Source: Weissella viridescens (GTDB taxonomy: Bacteria > Bacillota > Bacilli > Lactobacillales > Lactobacillaceae). From it: DNA of 64,000 nucleotides. Under the pieces are notes generated by a model. That model had not been told where the DNA came from. It searched no databases and saw only the letters and a list, made by a program, of their open reading frames with translations. Location: contig NZ_JQBM01000002.1 of assembly GCF_001437355.1 (NCBI RefSeq), forward strand, positions 51,923 to 115,922, given 5' to 3'. Positions 49,077 to 57,953 of the stretch are shown here, in pieces (positions within the stretch are counted from its first letter, which is position 1; each line of letters begins with the position of its first letter). The position numbers and the translations under genes were made by a program.

Positions 49077-50708
49077 ATGTTAACAGCCTCAAACGTTTCA
49101 ATAGCTTTCAACGGTAAAAAGCTATATCAAGATGTTAATCTTAAATTTACACCAGGAAACACATATGGAATTATTGGTGCCAATGGTGCCGGTAAGTCAA
49201 CTTTCCTAAAGATTTTGGAAGGTAAGTTGCAACCAACAACTGGAACAGTTTCAATGGATCCAAACGAACGTATGTCATCATTGGTACAAGATCACTTTGC
49301 TTTCGATGACTACACGGTGATGGATACAGTTATGCAAGGTTATAAAGAGCTTGCTGAAGTTAAGTCTGAAATGGATGCCATTTACGCTAAGCCTGATTTC
49401 TCTGATGAAGACGGAATTCGCGCAGGGGAACTTTCAGCGCAATTCGACGACATGAACGGTTGGACTGCTGAGTCAGATGCCTCACAACTTTTGCAAAGTG
49501 TGGGTATTCCTGAAGACATGCACCAAACTAAGATGAGCGAATTATCAGAAACTGAAAAGGTTAAGGTTTTGTTGGCCCAAGCTTTGTTCGGTAACCCTGA
49601 TATTTTGATTTTGGACGAGCCGACTAACGGTTTGGACACTAAGACAATTGCTTGGTTGGAAGACTTCTTGGCCGATTATCCAAATATCGTTATCGTCGTA
49701 TCCCACGACCGTCACTTCTTGAACACTGTTTCAACAATGACTTTGGATGTGGACTTCGGTAAGATTACAGAATTCGTGGGAAACTATGACTTCTGGAAGG
49801 AATCTTCAGAATTGGCATCACGTTTGCAAGCAAACGAAAACGCTAAGAAGGAAGAACAAATCAAAGAATTGCAAGACTTCGTGGCCCGTTTCTCAGCCAA
49901 TGCCTCAAAGTCAAAGCAAGCCACTGCACGTAAGAAGCAATTGGAAAAGATTACATTGGACGATATTCAACCTTCAAGCCGTAAGTACCCATACGTGCAC
50001 TTTGATGTTGCCCGTGAAATGGGAAATGACATGGTTAAGGTTGAAAATGTATCAAAGACCGTTGATGGTGTTAAGTTGCTAGACAACGTGTCATTCACAT
50101 TGCGTCCAAATGAAAAGACGTTAATTATGGCCGATAACGACGTTGCGACAACAGCAATGTTGGATATCTTGGAAGGCAACATGGAACCTGATGAAGGAAC
50201 TGTGACTTGGGGTGTGACAACTTCACGTGATTACCTTTCAAAGGATATGGGAAAGAACTTCCCTAAGCCTGATATGCCAATTCTTGATTTCTTGCGTGAC
50301 TTTGCGGGTAAGGATGAAGATGACAATACTTTCTTACGTGGATTGTTAGGACGGATGTTGTTTAAGGGTGAAGATGTTGAAAAGACATTGGATGTCCTTT
50401 CAGGGGGTGAAAAGGTCCGCGTTATGTTAGCTAAGCTAATGTTGACGAAGCCAAACGTTTTGATTTTGGATGACCCTACTAATCACCTTGACTTGGAATC
50501 AATTACCTCATTAAATGATGGATTAATTGACTACAAGGGTGGTCTAATTTTCACATCACACGACCACACGTTTGCACAAACAATTGCTGACCACATTATC
50601 GTGCTTGGTAAGCCTGGCGTTATTGAACGTGCCGAAACGGATTACGATGAATTTATCGCTAACCCTGGGGTACAAGATGCGTTGAAGGAACAAAATATTC
50701 AACTATAA
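49077..50708 (+). CDS. ABC-F family ATPase with one degenerate ATP site
   Basis: A 543-residue soluble protein with two ABC domains joined by a basic linker (about residues 240-300, KSKQATARKKQLEK), as in ribosome-associated ABC-F proteins. NBD1 has Walker A GANGAGKST (34-42) and Walker B LILDEPTNGLD, but its signature is LSETEK. NBD2 has an intact signature LSGGEK and LDDPTNHLD (Asp in place of the usual Glu), but its Walker A is replaced by MADNDVATTAML. So only the site formed by Walker A-1 and signature-2 looks complete. Codon use is that of a highly expressed gene. Confidence 0.92.
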   Translation: MLTASNVSIAFNGKKLYQDVNLKFTPGNTYGIIGANGAGKSTFLKILEGKLQPTTGTVSMDPNERMSSLVQDHFAFDDYTVMDTVMQGYKELAEVKSEMDAIYAKPDFSDEDGIRAGELSAQFDDMNGWTAESDASQLLQSVGIPEDMHQTKMSELSETEKVKVLLAQALFGNPDILILDEPTNGLDTKTIAWLEDFLADYPNIVIVVSHDRHFLNTVSTMTLDVDFGKITEFVGNYDFWKESSELASRLQANENAKKEEQIKELQDFVARFSANASKSKQATARKKQLEKITLDDIQPSSRKYPYVHFDVAREMGNDMVKVENVSKTVDGVKLLDNVSFTLRPNEKTLIMADNDVATTAMLDILEGNMEPDEGTVTWGVTTSRDYLSKDMGKNFPKPDMPILDFLRDFAGKDEDDNTFLRGLLGRMLFKGEDVEKTLDVLSGGEKVRVMLAKLMLTKPNVLILDDPTNHLDLESITSLNDGLIDYKGGLIFTSHDHTFAQTIADHIIVLGKPGVIERAETDYDEFIANPGVQDALKEQNIQL

Positions 50709-50709
50709 A

Positions 50710-50740
50710 GAAAAGACGGACAGTGATGTCCGTCTTTTTT
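50710..50740 (+). terminator. Terminator after ABC-F gene
   Basis: AAAAGACGGAC/GTCCGTCTTTT stem, AGTGAT loop, T6 tail. Confidence 0.92.
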
Positions 50741-50804
50741 GCTTGTGTTTTTGGTGAAATCATTTAAAAATAGACATATATTATATGTGTTAAAGGGGTT
50801 CAAC

Positions 50805-51296
50805 ATGGCAAAGAAAACAAAAATTAAAAAGATTTTAGTTGAACAAATTTTAGATAAAGCAAATGTTCCATATGAAACAATTGTGTTCGAAGACGGGATG
50901 AATCGGCATGCCGATGAAATGGAGAAATATCACCTGGATGATCACAGTATCTATAAGACACTGGCTTTAACAGGCAATGTAACCGGCCCGGTAATTGGTA
51001 TTGTACCGATTGATGCACACCTGGATGAGAAGAAATTAGCGGTCGTTTCAGGTAATAAAAAAGTCAATATGATTCCAACCAAAGACCTCCAAAAGACGAC
51101 GGGTTACGTACATGGCGCTAATAATCCTGTTGGTATTTGGCAAAATAAAAAATTCCCAATTTATATTGACGAATCGGCGCGAACAGCAGGTGAACTCACA
51201 GTTTCAGCAGGCGAAATTGGACGATCAAGTCGCATTAATGCTGAGGATCTGGCGCAGTTTGTGTCAGGAACATTTGCTGATTTGCAACAAGCATGA
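50805..51296 (+). CDS. ybaK: YbaK/EbsC family Cys-tRNA(Pro) deacylase
   Basis: A 163-residue editing-domain protein. The family pattern is NRHADEMEKYHL (EM-E motif), YKTLALTGN (active-site Lys-Thr), VPIDAHLDEKKLA and a late IYIDESA ... GRSSRINAEDL with the GxxG-like loop. It hydrolyses mischarged Cys-tRNA(Pro). The ATG at 50805 follows AAAGGGG; the ORF is open upstream but without a ribosome site. Its stop overlaps the next gene's start. Confidence 0.9.
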   Translation: MAKKTKIKKILVEQILDKANVPYETIVFEDGMNRHADEMEKYHLDDHSIYKTLALTGNVTGPVIGIVPIDAHLDEKKLAVVSGNKKVNMIPTKDLQKTTGYVHGANNPVGIWQNKKFPIYIDESARTAGELTVSAGEIGRSSRINAEDLAQFVSGTFADLQQA

Positions 51297-52012
51297 TGCC
51301 AAATTATTTTACAACGCTAGTGCGGTTACTGTTAATTGTATTAGTGATGCCTTATGTAGGGGCAGCAGTGATTTCAGCAATTACTAAGCGCACAAATCAA
51401 TTAATTGTGAATCATTTCGGCACCCAAGCGCAGTTTTACTTTAGTTTTTTTGGCATTATTGTCCATGAATTATCACATGCTGCGATGGCACTATTATTTC
51501 GACACAAGATTGATAAAATCAGCTTGGTCCAAAAAGCAGATGTTGAACAAACCCTAGGCTATGTTTCTCATGCGTGGAATCCCAAGAGTTTATACCAACA
51601 ATTGGGTAATTTCTTCATCGGGATGGGGCCGTTGTTTGGAATCGGGTTAGCCGTTTGGCTTACAACATATGTGTGTTGGCCACAGCTGTTGACAGCATTG
51701 CTACGACTGGATTCGAGCCAACTTTGGATGGGTATCATTTGGTGGCATCTCCTGATTTGGTTACTTTTATGTATTCAGTTTTGTTTAGCCTTGAACTTGA
51801 GTCGGGCGGATTGGCAGAATATTCAAAGTGGCATCGTCAGCTACATCGTTTTTTTGGCAGTGTTAGCAGTGCCTCTCTGTTTTATTGTGACGAACACGCA
51901 AATGTTATGGCAAGATTTTGGACGTTATATCCTGTATTTTCTTCTGGCCATGTTCGGTTTTAGTTTAGTTATTGATGTCGTCTTTAATGTGTTAACGCGA
52001 ACCAGAGAATAA
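51293..52012 (+). CDS. Membrane protein with HELSH metalloprotease-like motif
   Basis: A 239-residue protein with five or six hydrophobic segments. In the second segment, FGIIVHELSHAAMALLF carries an HExxH motif (residues about 58-62), as in membrane-embedded M50-type peptidases; no clear second (NxxPxxPLDG-type) motif is seen, though NFFIGMGPLFGIG may correspond. Protease activity is therefore uncertain. Its ATG overlaps the ybaK stop (ATGA), so translation is coupled. Confidence 0.72.
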   Translation: MMPNYFTTLVRLLLIVLVMPYVGAAVISAITKRTNQLIVNHFGTQAQFYFSFFGIIVHELSHAAMALLFRHKIDKISLVQKADVEQTLGYVSHAWNPKSLYQQLGNFFIGMGPLFGIGLAVWLTTYVCWPQLLTALLRLDSSQLWMGIIWWHLLIWLLLCIQFCLALNLSRADWQNIQSGIVSYIVFLAVLAVPLCFIVTNTQMLWQDFGRYILYFLLAMFGFSLVIDVVFNVLTRTRE

Positions 52013-52022
52013 GGAGTCTTTC

Positions 52023-52694
52023 ATGAACGAACAAGAACAAATTCAGTTAAGCGCACTTGATGCCTTTATGCGCGAACGGTTGCAACAAGATGAAAGTGGC
52101 CATGATACAGGCCATATTGATCGAGTTGTGCAGTTGGCGCAACATCTGCTTGAGACCGAACCAACCGCTGATGCTTTCATTACTTTGGCTGCAGCTACTT
52201 TGCATGATACTTATGATGATAAGCTGTTCGATGATGTCGTGGCGGCTAAACAACAAGTGGCGGATAAAATGACTGAACTTGAAATTGACCCAACGCGCCA
52301 AACCACCATTTTCCATATTATCGATAATATGTCGTGGAGTAAGCAACGTTTCGGTAAGCCTGAGCCATTGGATATTTCGGGGAAAATTGTGCAAGATGCT
52401 GATCGTCTAGAGGCAATGGGGATGATCGCAGTTGCACGTGTCATTCAGTATGGTGTCCAAGCCCATCACATTTTATATGACCCAAGTATCCCACCACGTG
52501 ATTTGAAGACGAAAGCCGATTATCGGAATCCTGCCGGTGAAACGATGATTAATCATTTTGATGAGAAGTTATTTTTGCTCAAAGATTACTTAAATACTGA
52601 TGAAGGTAAAAGAATTGGTGCTATTCGAGATAAGGCGATGCATCAGTTTGTAAATCAATTTAAGGCCGAATGGGCTGGTGTTGATTATCAATAA
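52023..52694 (+). CDS. HD-domain phosphohydrolase
   Basis: A 223-residue HD-superfamily metal hydrolase. The ligands are visible: His in GHDTGHIDRVVQLA (about residues 32-36), HD in LAAATLHDTYDD (about 59-60) and Asp in VQDADRLEAMG (about 127). The family hydrolyses nucleotides or phosphate esters; the substrate is unknown. AAGGAG lies 11 bases after the preceding gene, so it closes the ybaK operon. Confidence 0.9.
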   Translation: MNEQEQIQLSALDAFMRERLQQDESGHDTGHIDRVVQLAQHLLETEPTADAFITLAAATLHDTYDDKLFDDVVAAKQQVADKMTELEIDPTRQTTIFHIIDNMSWSKQRFGKPEPLDISGKIVQDADRLEAMGMIAVARVIQYGVQAHHILYDPSIPPRDLKTKADYRNPAGETMINHFDEKLFLLKDYLNTDEGKRIGAIRDKAMHQFVNQFKAEWAGVDYQ

Positions 52695-52700
52695 ATCATT

Positions 52701-52740
52701 AAAAGTGGTCCAACCAAATGCTTTTGGTTGGACCACTTTT
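52701..52740 (+). terminator. Terminator of ybaK operon
   Basis: AAAAGTGGTCCAACCAAA/TTTGGTTGGACCACTTTT-type perfect hairpin. Confidence 0.95.
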
Positions 52741-52781
52741 ATGTTATGCTAAACGCAAGTTAACAAGATGGAGAGAGTAGG

Positions 52782-53513
52782 ATGGAACAAGAGGCAATAT
52801 ACTTACGTGTATTAACTGACTTGAAAAAGCGGATTAATCAACAAGAATTTGCGACATTAAAACTGCCTGACGAACGTTCACTTGCCGTTGCATACGACGT
52901 ATCACGGAGTTCGATTAAGCGCGCTTTGAATGTGCTAGCGCAACAAGGAATCATTTTTAAGAAACGTGGGTCAGGAACTTTTGTGAATCCACTATATTTG
53001 AAGAATCAAAACATGTTCCAATCAACGGGGCATAGTTTGGGCGTTTCGGACTCATTCCGAATTGACGGTGAGGCACCAGCAATTGAATTAGTTTCATTTG
53101 ATAAACAATTAGCAGATAAAGATACGCAATTAGCCTTGTTTTTGGAAGAAGGCGAAGAGGTATACCATATTAAACGATTGCGTCAATTGCAGGGTAAAAC
53201 TTTCATGAGTGAAGATGCATTGGTTCCGGTAAAGTTATTGCCAAATCTAACTGAAGCGGATGTCCATGCTTCCTTATTTAAATATGCCGAACTAACGACG
53301 AGGAAACCTGTGACACGCTCATTTTTGACAGTTTCAGCAGAGCCGTCAACACCACAGGATCAGCGTGCTTTGGGCTTAAAGTCGACCGAACCAGTAGGTG
53401 TGATGGCTGGGATTTACTTCCTAGATGATGGTACGCCATTTGAAGTTGGAACCATGAGAATTCATTATAAATACATGCGATATAATAGCTTTGATAGTCT
53501 AGATGGTGAATAG
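52782..53513 (+). CDS. GntR/HutC-family transcriptional regulator
   Basis: A 243-residue regulator with an N-terminal winged helix (residues about 10-72: LKLPDERSLAVAYDVSRSSIKRALNVLAQQG, core DVSRSSIKRALNVL) and a C-terminal UTRA ligand-binding domain (about 90-240). HutC-type regulators usually sense a sugar phosphate or amine. It lies upstream of xpkA in the same direction, separated by a terminator, and may control it. No clear operator was found. Confidence 0.88.
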   Translation: MEQEAIYLRVLTDLKKRINQQEFATLKLPDERSLAVAYDVSRSSIKRALNVLAQQGIIFKKRGSGTFVNPLYLKNQNMFQSTGHSLGVSDSFRIDGEAPAIELVSFDKQLADKDTQLALFLEEGEEVYHIKRLRQLQGKTFMSEDALVPVKLLPNLTEADVHASLFKYAELTTRKPVTRSFLTVSAEPSTPQDQRALGLKSTEPVGVMAGIYFLDDGTPFEVGTMRIHYKYMRYNSFDSLDGE

Positions 53514-53530
53514 GCTGTTTACGTCATTTC

Positions 53531-53569
53531 AAAAACCAATAATTGGACCGTTCCAATTATTGGTTTTTT
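53531..53569 (+). terminator. Terminator after gntR-type gene
   Basis: AAAACCAATAATTGGA/TCCAATTATTGGTTTT around CCGT, T6 tail. Confidence 0.92.
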
Positions 53570-53675
53570 CTTGTATGTCGTATTTAAATCTGTTATCATG
53601 ATTGTGTTGACTTAGGAGAATTGTCTTCTAAAGTCGTAACTTATTTCTCAAACAATTTATTAAGGAGATATCAAA

Positions 53676-56129
53676 ATGGCAGTAGATTTTGATTCAAAAG
53701 AATACCTTGAAAAAGTTGACGCCTGGTGGCGTGCAACCAACTACCTTTCAGCTGGTATGATTTTCTTGAAGAGCAACCCATTGTTCTCAGTTACTAACAC
53801 ACCAATTACATCTGAAGACGTTAAGGTTAAGCCTATCGGACACTGGGGTACTATCTCAGGTCAAACTTTCCTTTACGCTCACGCAAACCGTTTGATCAAC
53901 AAGTACGGTTTGAACTTGTTCTACATCGGTGGCCCTGGTCACGGTGGACAAGTTATGGTTACGAACTCATACCTTGATGGTACTTACACTGAAGATTATC
54001 CTGAAATTACTCAAGATATCGAAGGTATGTCACGTTTGTTCAAGCGTTTCTCATTCCCTGGTGGAATTGGATCTCACATGACAGCCCAAACTCCAGGTTC
54101 ATTGCATGAAGGTGGAGAATTAGGTTACTCATTGTCACACGCCGTTGGTGCTGTGTTGGATAACCCTGACCAACTTGGTTTCACTGTTGTTGGTGATGGA
54201 GAAGCCGAAACTGGTCCATCAATGACTGCATGGAACGGTATCAAGTTCTTGAACCCAAAGACTGATGGTGCGGTTTTGCCAATTTTGGATCTTAACGGAT
54301 TCAAGATTTCAAACCCAACTTTGTTTGCACGTATGTCAGACGAAGAAATCTCAAAGTTCTTTGAAGGTTTGGGATGGTCACCTCGTTTCATCGAAAACGA
54401 TGACATTCATGACTACATGGCTTACCACGAAAAGGCTGCTCAAGTCTTTGACCAAGCTATTGAAGACATCCAAGCAATCCAAAAGGACGCTCGTGAAAAC
54501 GATCGTTACCAAGACGGTGAAATTGCAGCATGGCCTGTAATTATCGCTCGCTTGCCAAAGGGTTGGGGTGGACCACGTTTCGACGCTAAGGGTAACCCTA
54601 TCGAAGATTCATTCCGTGCCCACCAAGTGCCACTTCCTTTGTCAGCTGGTCACATGGAAACATTGGACCAATTCGAAGAATGGATGAACTCATACAAGCC
54701 TGAAGAATTGTTCAACGCTGATGGTTCATTGAAGGAAGAAATCGCTGAAATCGCCCCTAAGGGTGACAAGCGTATTTCTGACAACCCAATCACTAACGGT
54801 GGTGCCCCTAAGGGTCAATCATCAAAGGATTTGGATTTGCCAGATTGGAAGAAGTTTGCTAACGAAATTACTGCTGAAAACCGTGGTACTGAATTAGCTG
54901 ACGGAAACCGTAACATGGACATGAACGTATTGTCAGGATTCTTTGCTGAAGTTGCACGCATGAACCCTACATCATTCCGTATCTTCGGACCTGATGAAAC
55001 AATGTCAAACCGTCTATGGGACATGTTCAAGATGACTAACCGTCAATGGATGGAACAAACTGAATTCCCTAATGACGAATTCGTTGCTCCTGAAGGACGT
55101 ATCATCGATTCACAACTTTCAGAGCACCAAGCTGAAGGTTGGTTGGAAGCATACACATTGACTGGTCGTGTTGGTGTATTCGCATCATACGAATCATTCC
55201 TACGTGTCGTTGACTCAATGATCACACAACACTTCAAGTGGTTGCGTCACGCCTCAGAACAATCATGGCGTAATGATTACCCATCATTGAACTTGATTTC
55301 AACTTCAACTGTATTCCAACAAGATCACAACGGTTACACACACCAAGATCCAGGTATGTTGACACACTTGGCCGAAAAGAAGTCAGACTTCATTCGTCAA
55401 TACTTGCCAGCTGATGGAAACACTTTGTTGGCCGTATTCAGCCGTGCGTTCTCAGAACGTAGCAAGATCAACCACGTTGTTGCCTCAAAGCAACCACGTC
55501 AACAATGGTTCTCTGCTGAAGAAGCTGATGTTTTGGCAAACGAAGGTTTGGCAGTTATCGATTGGGCATCTACTGCTCCACAAGGTAAGGCAGATATCGT
55601 ATTTGCTTCAGCCGGTGCGGAACCTACTATCGAAACTTTGGCTGCTGTTGACCTTGTTAACCATGCCTTCCCTGAAGTTGCAATGCGCTACGTCAACGTT
55701 GTTGAATTGATGCGTTTGCAAGCTAAGAATGGTGCAATGAACGACGAACGTTCATTGTCAGATGACGAATTTGCTGAATACTTCGGTGAATCTGGAACAC
55801 CTGTAATCTTCGGATTCCACGGTTACGAAGATTTGATTGAATCATTCTTCTACCAACGTCAACACTTGGGATTGCACCCACACGGTTACCGTGAAGATGG
55901 TGATATTACTACGCAATACGACATGCGTGTATACTCAGAATTGGATCGTTTCCACCAAGCTAAGGATGCTGTTGCTACTTTGGCAGCTAACGGCGTTATC
56001 AACGAAGAGAAGGCTGGCGCTTTCTTGGAGAAGATGGACAACATCTTGGCAAAGCACTTCGACGTTACTCGTAACGAAGGTCGTGATATTGAAGAATTCA
56101 CTGACTGGAAGTGGGAACCATTGGTTTAA
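53676..56129 (+). CDS. xpkA: Xylulose-5-P / fructose-6-P phosphoketolase
   Basis: An 817-residue thiamine-diphosphate enzyme, full length for the family. It splits xylulose-5-phosphate into glyceraldehyde-3-phosphate and acetyl-phosphate, the key step of heterolactic fermentation. Signatures are [12 protein letters not shown] near the N-terminus, [15 protein letters not shown], the ThDP-motif GDGEAETGP (about residues 178-186), and [13 protein letters not shown] in the pyrimidine-binding domain. Codon use is strongly biased (TTC, AAC, ATC, CGT), the mark of a very highly expressed gene. AAGGAG precedes the ATG. Confidence 0.98.
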   Translation: MAVDFDSKEYLEKVDAWWRATNYLSAGMIFLKSNPLFSVTNTPITSEDVKVKPIGHWGTISGQTFLYAHANRLINKYGLNLFYIGGPGHGGQVMVTNSYLDGTYTEDYPEITQDIEGMSRLFKRFSFPGGIGSHMTAQTPGSLHEGGELGYSLSHAVGAVLDNPDQLGFTVVGDGEAETGPSMTAWNGIKFLNPKTDGAVLPILDLNGFKISNPTLFARMSDEEISKFFEGLGWSPRFIENDDIHDYMAYHEKAAQVFDQAIEDIQAIQKDARENDRYQDGEIAAWPVIIARLPKGWGGPRFDAKGNPIEDSFRAHQVPLPLSAGHMETLDQFEEWMNSYKPEELFNADGSLKEEIAEIAPKGDKRISDNPITNGGAPKGQSSKDLDLPDWKKFANEITAENRGTELADGNRNMDMNVLSGFFAEVARMNPTSFRIFGPDETMSNRLWDMFKMTNRQWMEQTEFPNDEFVAPEGRIIDSQLSEHQAEGWLEAYTLTGRVGVFASYESFLRVVDSMITQHFKWLRHASEQSWRNDYPSLNLISTSTVFQQDHNGYTHQDPGMLTHLAEKKSDFIRQYLPADGNTLLAVFSRAFSERSKINHVVASKQPRQQWFSAEEADVLANEGLAVIDWASTAPQGKADIVFASAGAEPTIETLAAVDLVNHAFPEVAMRYVNVVELMRLQAKNGAMNDERSLSDDEFAEYFGESGTPVIFGFHGYEDLIESFFYQRQHLGLHPHGYREDGDITTQYDMRVYSELDRFHQAKDAVATLAANGVINEEKAGAFLEKMDNILAKHFDVTRNEGRDIEEFTDWKWEPLV

Positions 56130-56166
56130 TCAACCTGCGTTGATTAGCTAATCGTTTTACTAAAAA

Positions 56167-56210
56167 TAAAAGCTAGAAAATATCATTTATTGATGTTTTC
56201 TAGCTTTTTT
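56167..56210 (+). terminator. Terminator after xpkA
   Basis: AAAAGCTAGAAAATATCA/TGATGTTTTCTAGCTTTT hairpin (one bulge), T6 tail. Confidence 0.92.
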
Positions 56211-56266
56211 ATTTGGCTCAATTAACCTATAATGAGAATAATTAGATCAATAGGAGTGAACTCGAC

Positions 56267-57079
56267 ATGGTAAATAGCTTTCCTCAAGTGGTGACAATTG
56301 CAGGTAATGATAGTGACGGATCAGCTGGTGGACCAGCGGATTTACACACTTTTTTTGCACGAGATACTTATGGTATGATGATTTTGACAGCTGCCGTAGC
56401 TGGAAATTCATATGGCATTCAAGAACAACGCACAATGCCATTGGATTTTATTACGCAACAATTTACAAGTATTGCCGATGACTTTGAGATTCGAGCAGCC
56501 AAAACAGGCATGTTGGCTGACCGAGCTATTATTCATAATGTTGTTGAAAATCTAAACCGTGTTTCATTTGGTGACTTGGTTGTGGATCCGGTTATTTCAA
56601 CCAAACATGGGGCAACTTTATTAGAGATGGATGCGATTAAAGCGGTGCAAACCGAATTGCTGCCTCTAGCGACGATTACAACACCAAATATTTATGAAGG
56701 TGAGTTATTAGCTGATATGAGCATTGATTCACCTGATGATATGGAGGTAGCGGCACGCAAAATTCAAAGTTTTGGTGCAAAGAATGTGCTGTTAAAAGGG
56801 CGTCATGCCGACGCTAAGCAACTTGAAGTAACGGACCTATTGTTACTTGAAAATGGGGAAACACACTGGCTAACAGAGCCATATGTCGATACAACGCACA
56901 TTAATGGAACGGGGGATACTTTGTCGTCTGTTATTGTGGCTGAATTGGCCAAAGGACAGTCAATTTTGGAAGCTGTTAAATTAGCAAAGACATTGACATA
57001 TCAAGCCATTGCCGAAACGATTGAAGTGGGACATCAATTTGGGCCAATTAACATTTGGGCGGCTCAAGATAAAGCATAA
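56267..57079 (+). CDS. ThiD/PdxK-type HMP or pyridoxine kinase
   Basis: A 270-residue ribokinase-like enzyme. The N-terminus TIAGNDSDGSAGGPADLHTFFA is the ThiD/PdxK substrate loop (core DSDGSAGGPADLHTF). TPNIYEGELL and the anion-hole motif THINGTGDTLSSVI (catalytic Asp in GTGD, about residue 222) complete the fold. It phosphorylates hydroxymethylpyrimidine or pyridoxine/pyridoxal; Gram-positive members often do the latter or both. No thiamine genes lie nearby, so vitamin B6 salvage is slightly favoured. Confidence 0.9.
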   Translation: MVNSFPQVVTIAGNDSDGSAGGPADLHTFFARDTYGMMILTAAVAGNSYGIQEQRTMPLDFITQQFTSIADDFEIRAAKTGMLADRAIIHNVVENLNRVSFGDLVVDPVISTKHGATLLEMDAIKAVQTELLPLATITTPNIYEGELLADMSIDSPDDMEVAARKIQSFGAKNVLLKGRHADAKQLEVTDLLLLENGETHWLTEPYVDTTHINGTGDTLSSVIVAELAKGQSILEAVKLAKTLTYQAIAETIEVGHQFGPINIWAAQDKA

Positions 57080-57135
57080 AGTTCGAAAATTTGATACACT
57101 TAGTACTTAAGATAAATTAATGAGGTATTATATCT

Positions 57136-57855
57136 ATGATTGTATTATTAGTACTAGGAATTGTGTTTTTGCTTTATACATTACTCCAATACGTACAACA
57201 CCGTTCAATTCGATGGATTCCGTTGGTCATCGGAATTGCTTTGATTGGTGTAAATGTTTGGGGACTACGAGTTGATGACTCAGAACACTTGTTTATGACA
57301 AAACGTTCTGACTCAACAACGGAAAAGATTAAGCCGGCTGAGGAGTTAGGTTCATACAAATTCATCACGACAGAGAAAGTCGACGGTGGCAAGCATTATA
57401 CTTATGATATGGGTGATAAGACTTACCAAACTTTAGCTGAAGGAACGAAGATGACGCTAAAAACTGGGACGCCCGCAACTTTGAAAACCAATTTAACGAC
57501 TTATCAAACTGATAATGCATTTGATCGGTTTATGCGAATGGGACAAAGTCAAAAGACAGACACTAAAACTGCCTATGTGATGACAATTCCTAAAGACTGG
57601 CATGTGATTTCAACGAATCAATACCAACAATTGGAAGGTTTGAACAAAAATTCTGAGAAGACCATTTCGGATGCAGTGGCCAAGCAAGTGAAGATTGAAT
57701 TTGCTAAGCGCTACAAGCAGGATCCTGACTTCTTAAAGAATAAAAAGGCACAAAAGACTGTTCAAGATCAAGTTGTTAAGTCAGAAACCCAAAAATATAA
57801 CACGAAATTGAATGAGCAAATCGATCAGAAGTTGAAAGATTGGCACGTACAATAG
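57136..57855 (+). CDS. DUF4811 family membrane-anchored protein
   Basis: A 239-residue protein with two N-terminal helices (residues about 2-18 and 24-42) and an extracytoplasmic domain of about 190 residues. The domain has a strand-rich part (SYKFITTEKVDGGKHYTYDMGD, core KVDGGKHYTYDMG) and a Lys/Gln-rich helical tail. It fits the DUF4811 family of lactobacilli. The function is unknown. The ribosome site is weak (TGAGGTATTATATC). Confidence 0.82.
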   Translation: MIVLLVLGIVFLLYTLLQYVQHRSIRWIPLVIGIALIGVNVWGLRVDDSEHLFMTKRSDSTTEKIKPAEELGSYKFITTEKVDGGKHYTYDMGDKTYQTLAEGTKMTLKTGTPATLKTNLTTYQTDNAFDRFMRMGQSQKTDTKTAYVMTIPKDWHVISTNQYQQLEGLNKNSEKTISDAVAKQVKIEFAKRYKQDPDFLKNKKAQKTVQDQVVKSETQKYNTKLNEQIDQKLKDWHVQ

Positions 57856-57858
57856 CAT

Positions 57859-57894
57859 GAAAAACCAGGCAACTTATCTGTTGATTGGTTTTTA
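57859..57894 (+). terminator. Terminator after DUF4811 gene
   Basis: AAAAACCA-CAAC/GTTG-TTGGTTTTT stem with small internal loop, then T-rich tail. Confidence 0.7.
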
Positions 57895-57953
57895 TTAGAT
57901 ATTGATGAGAAATGTGCTAAACTAGTATTACTATATAAAAATGAGGTGCTGAA

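Noticed and set aside
51112..51387. Plus-strand ORF overlapping ybaK
   Set aside because: It is in another frame of the ybaK and following genes, has no ribosome site, and its translation shows no protein-like pattern.
54265..56151. Several ORFs within xpkA in other frames
   Set aside because: The strong codon bias of xpkA produces open shadow frames; the phosphoketolase frame is unbroken and complete.
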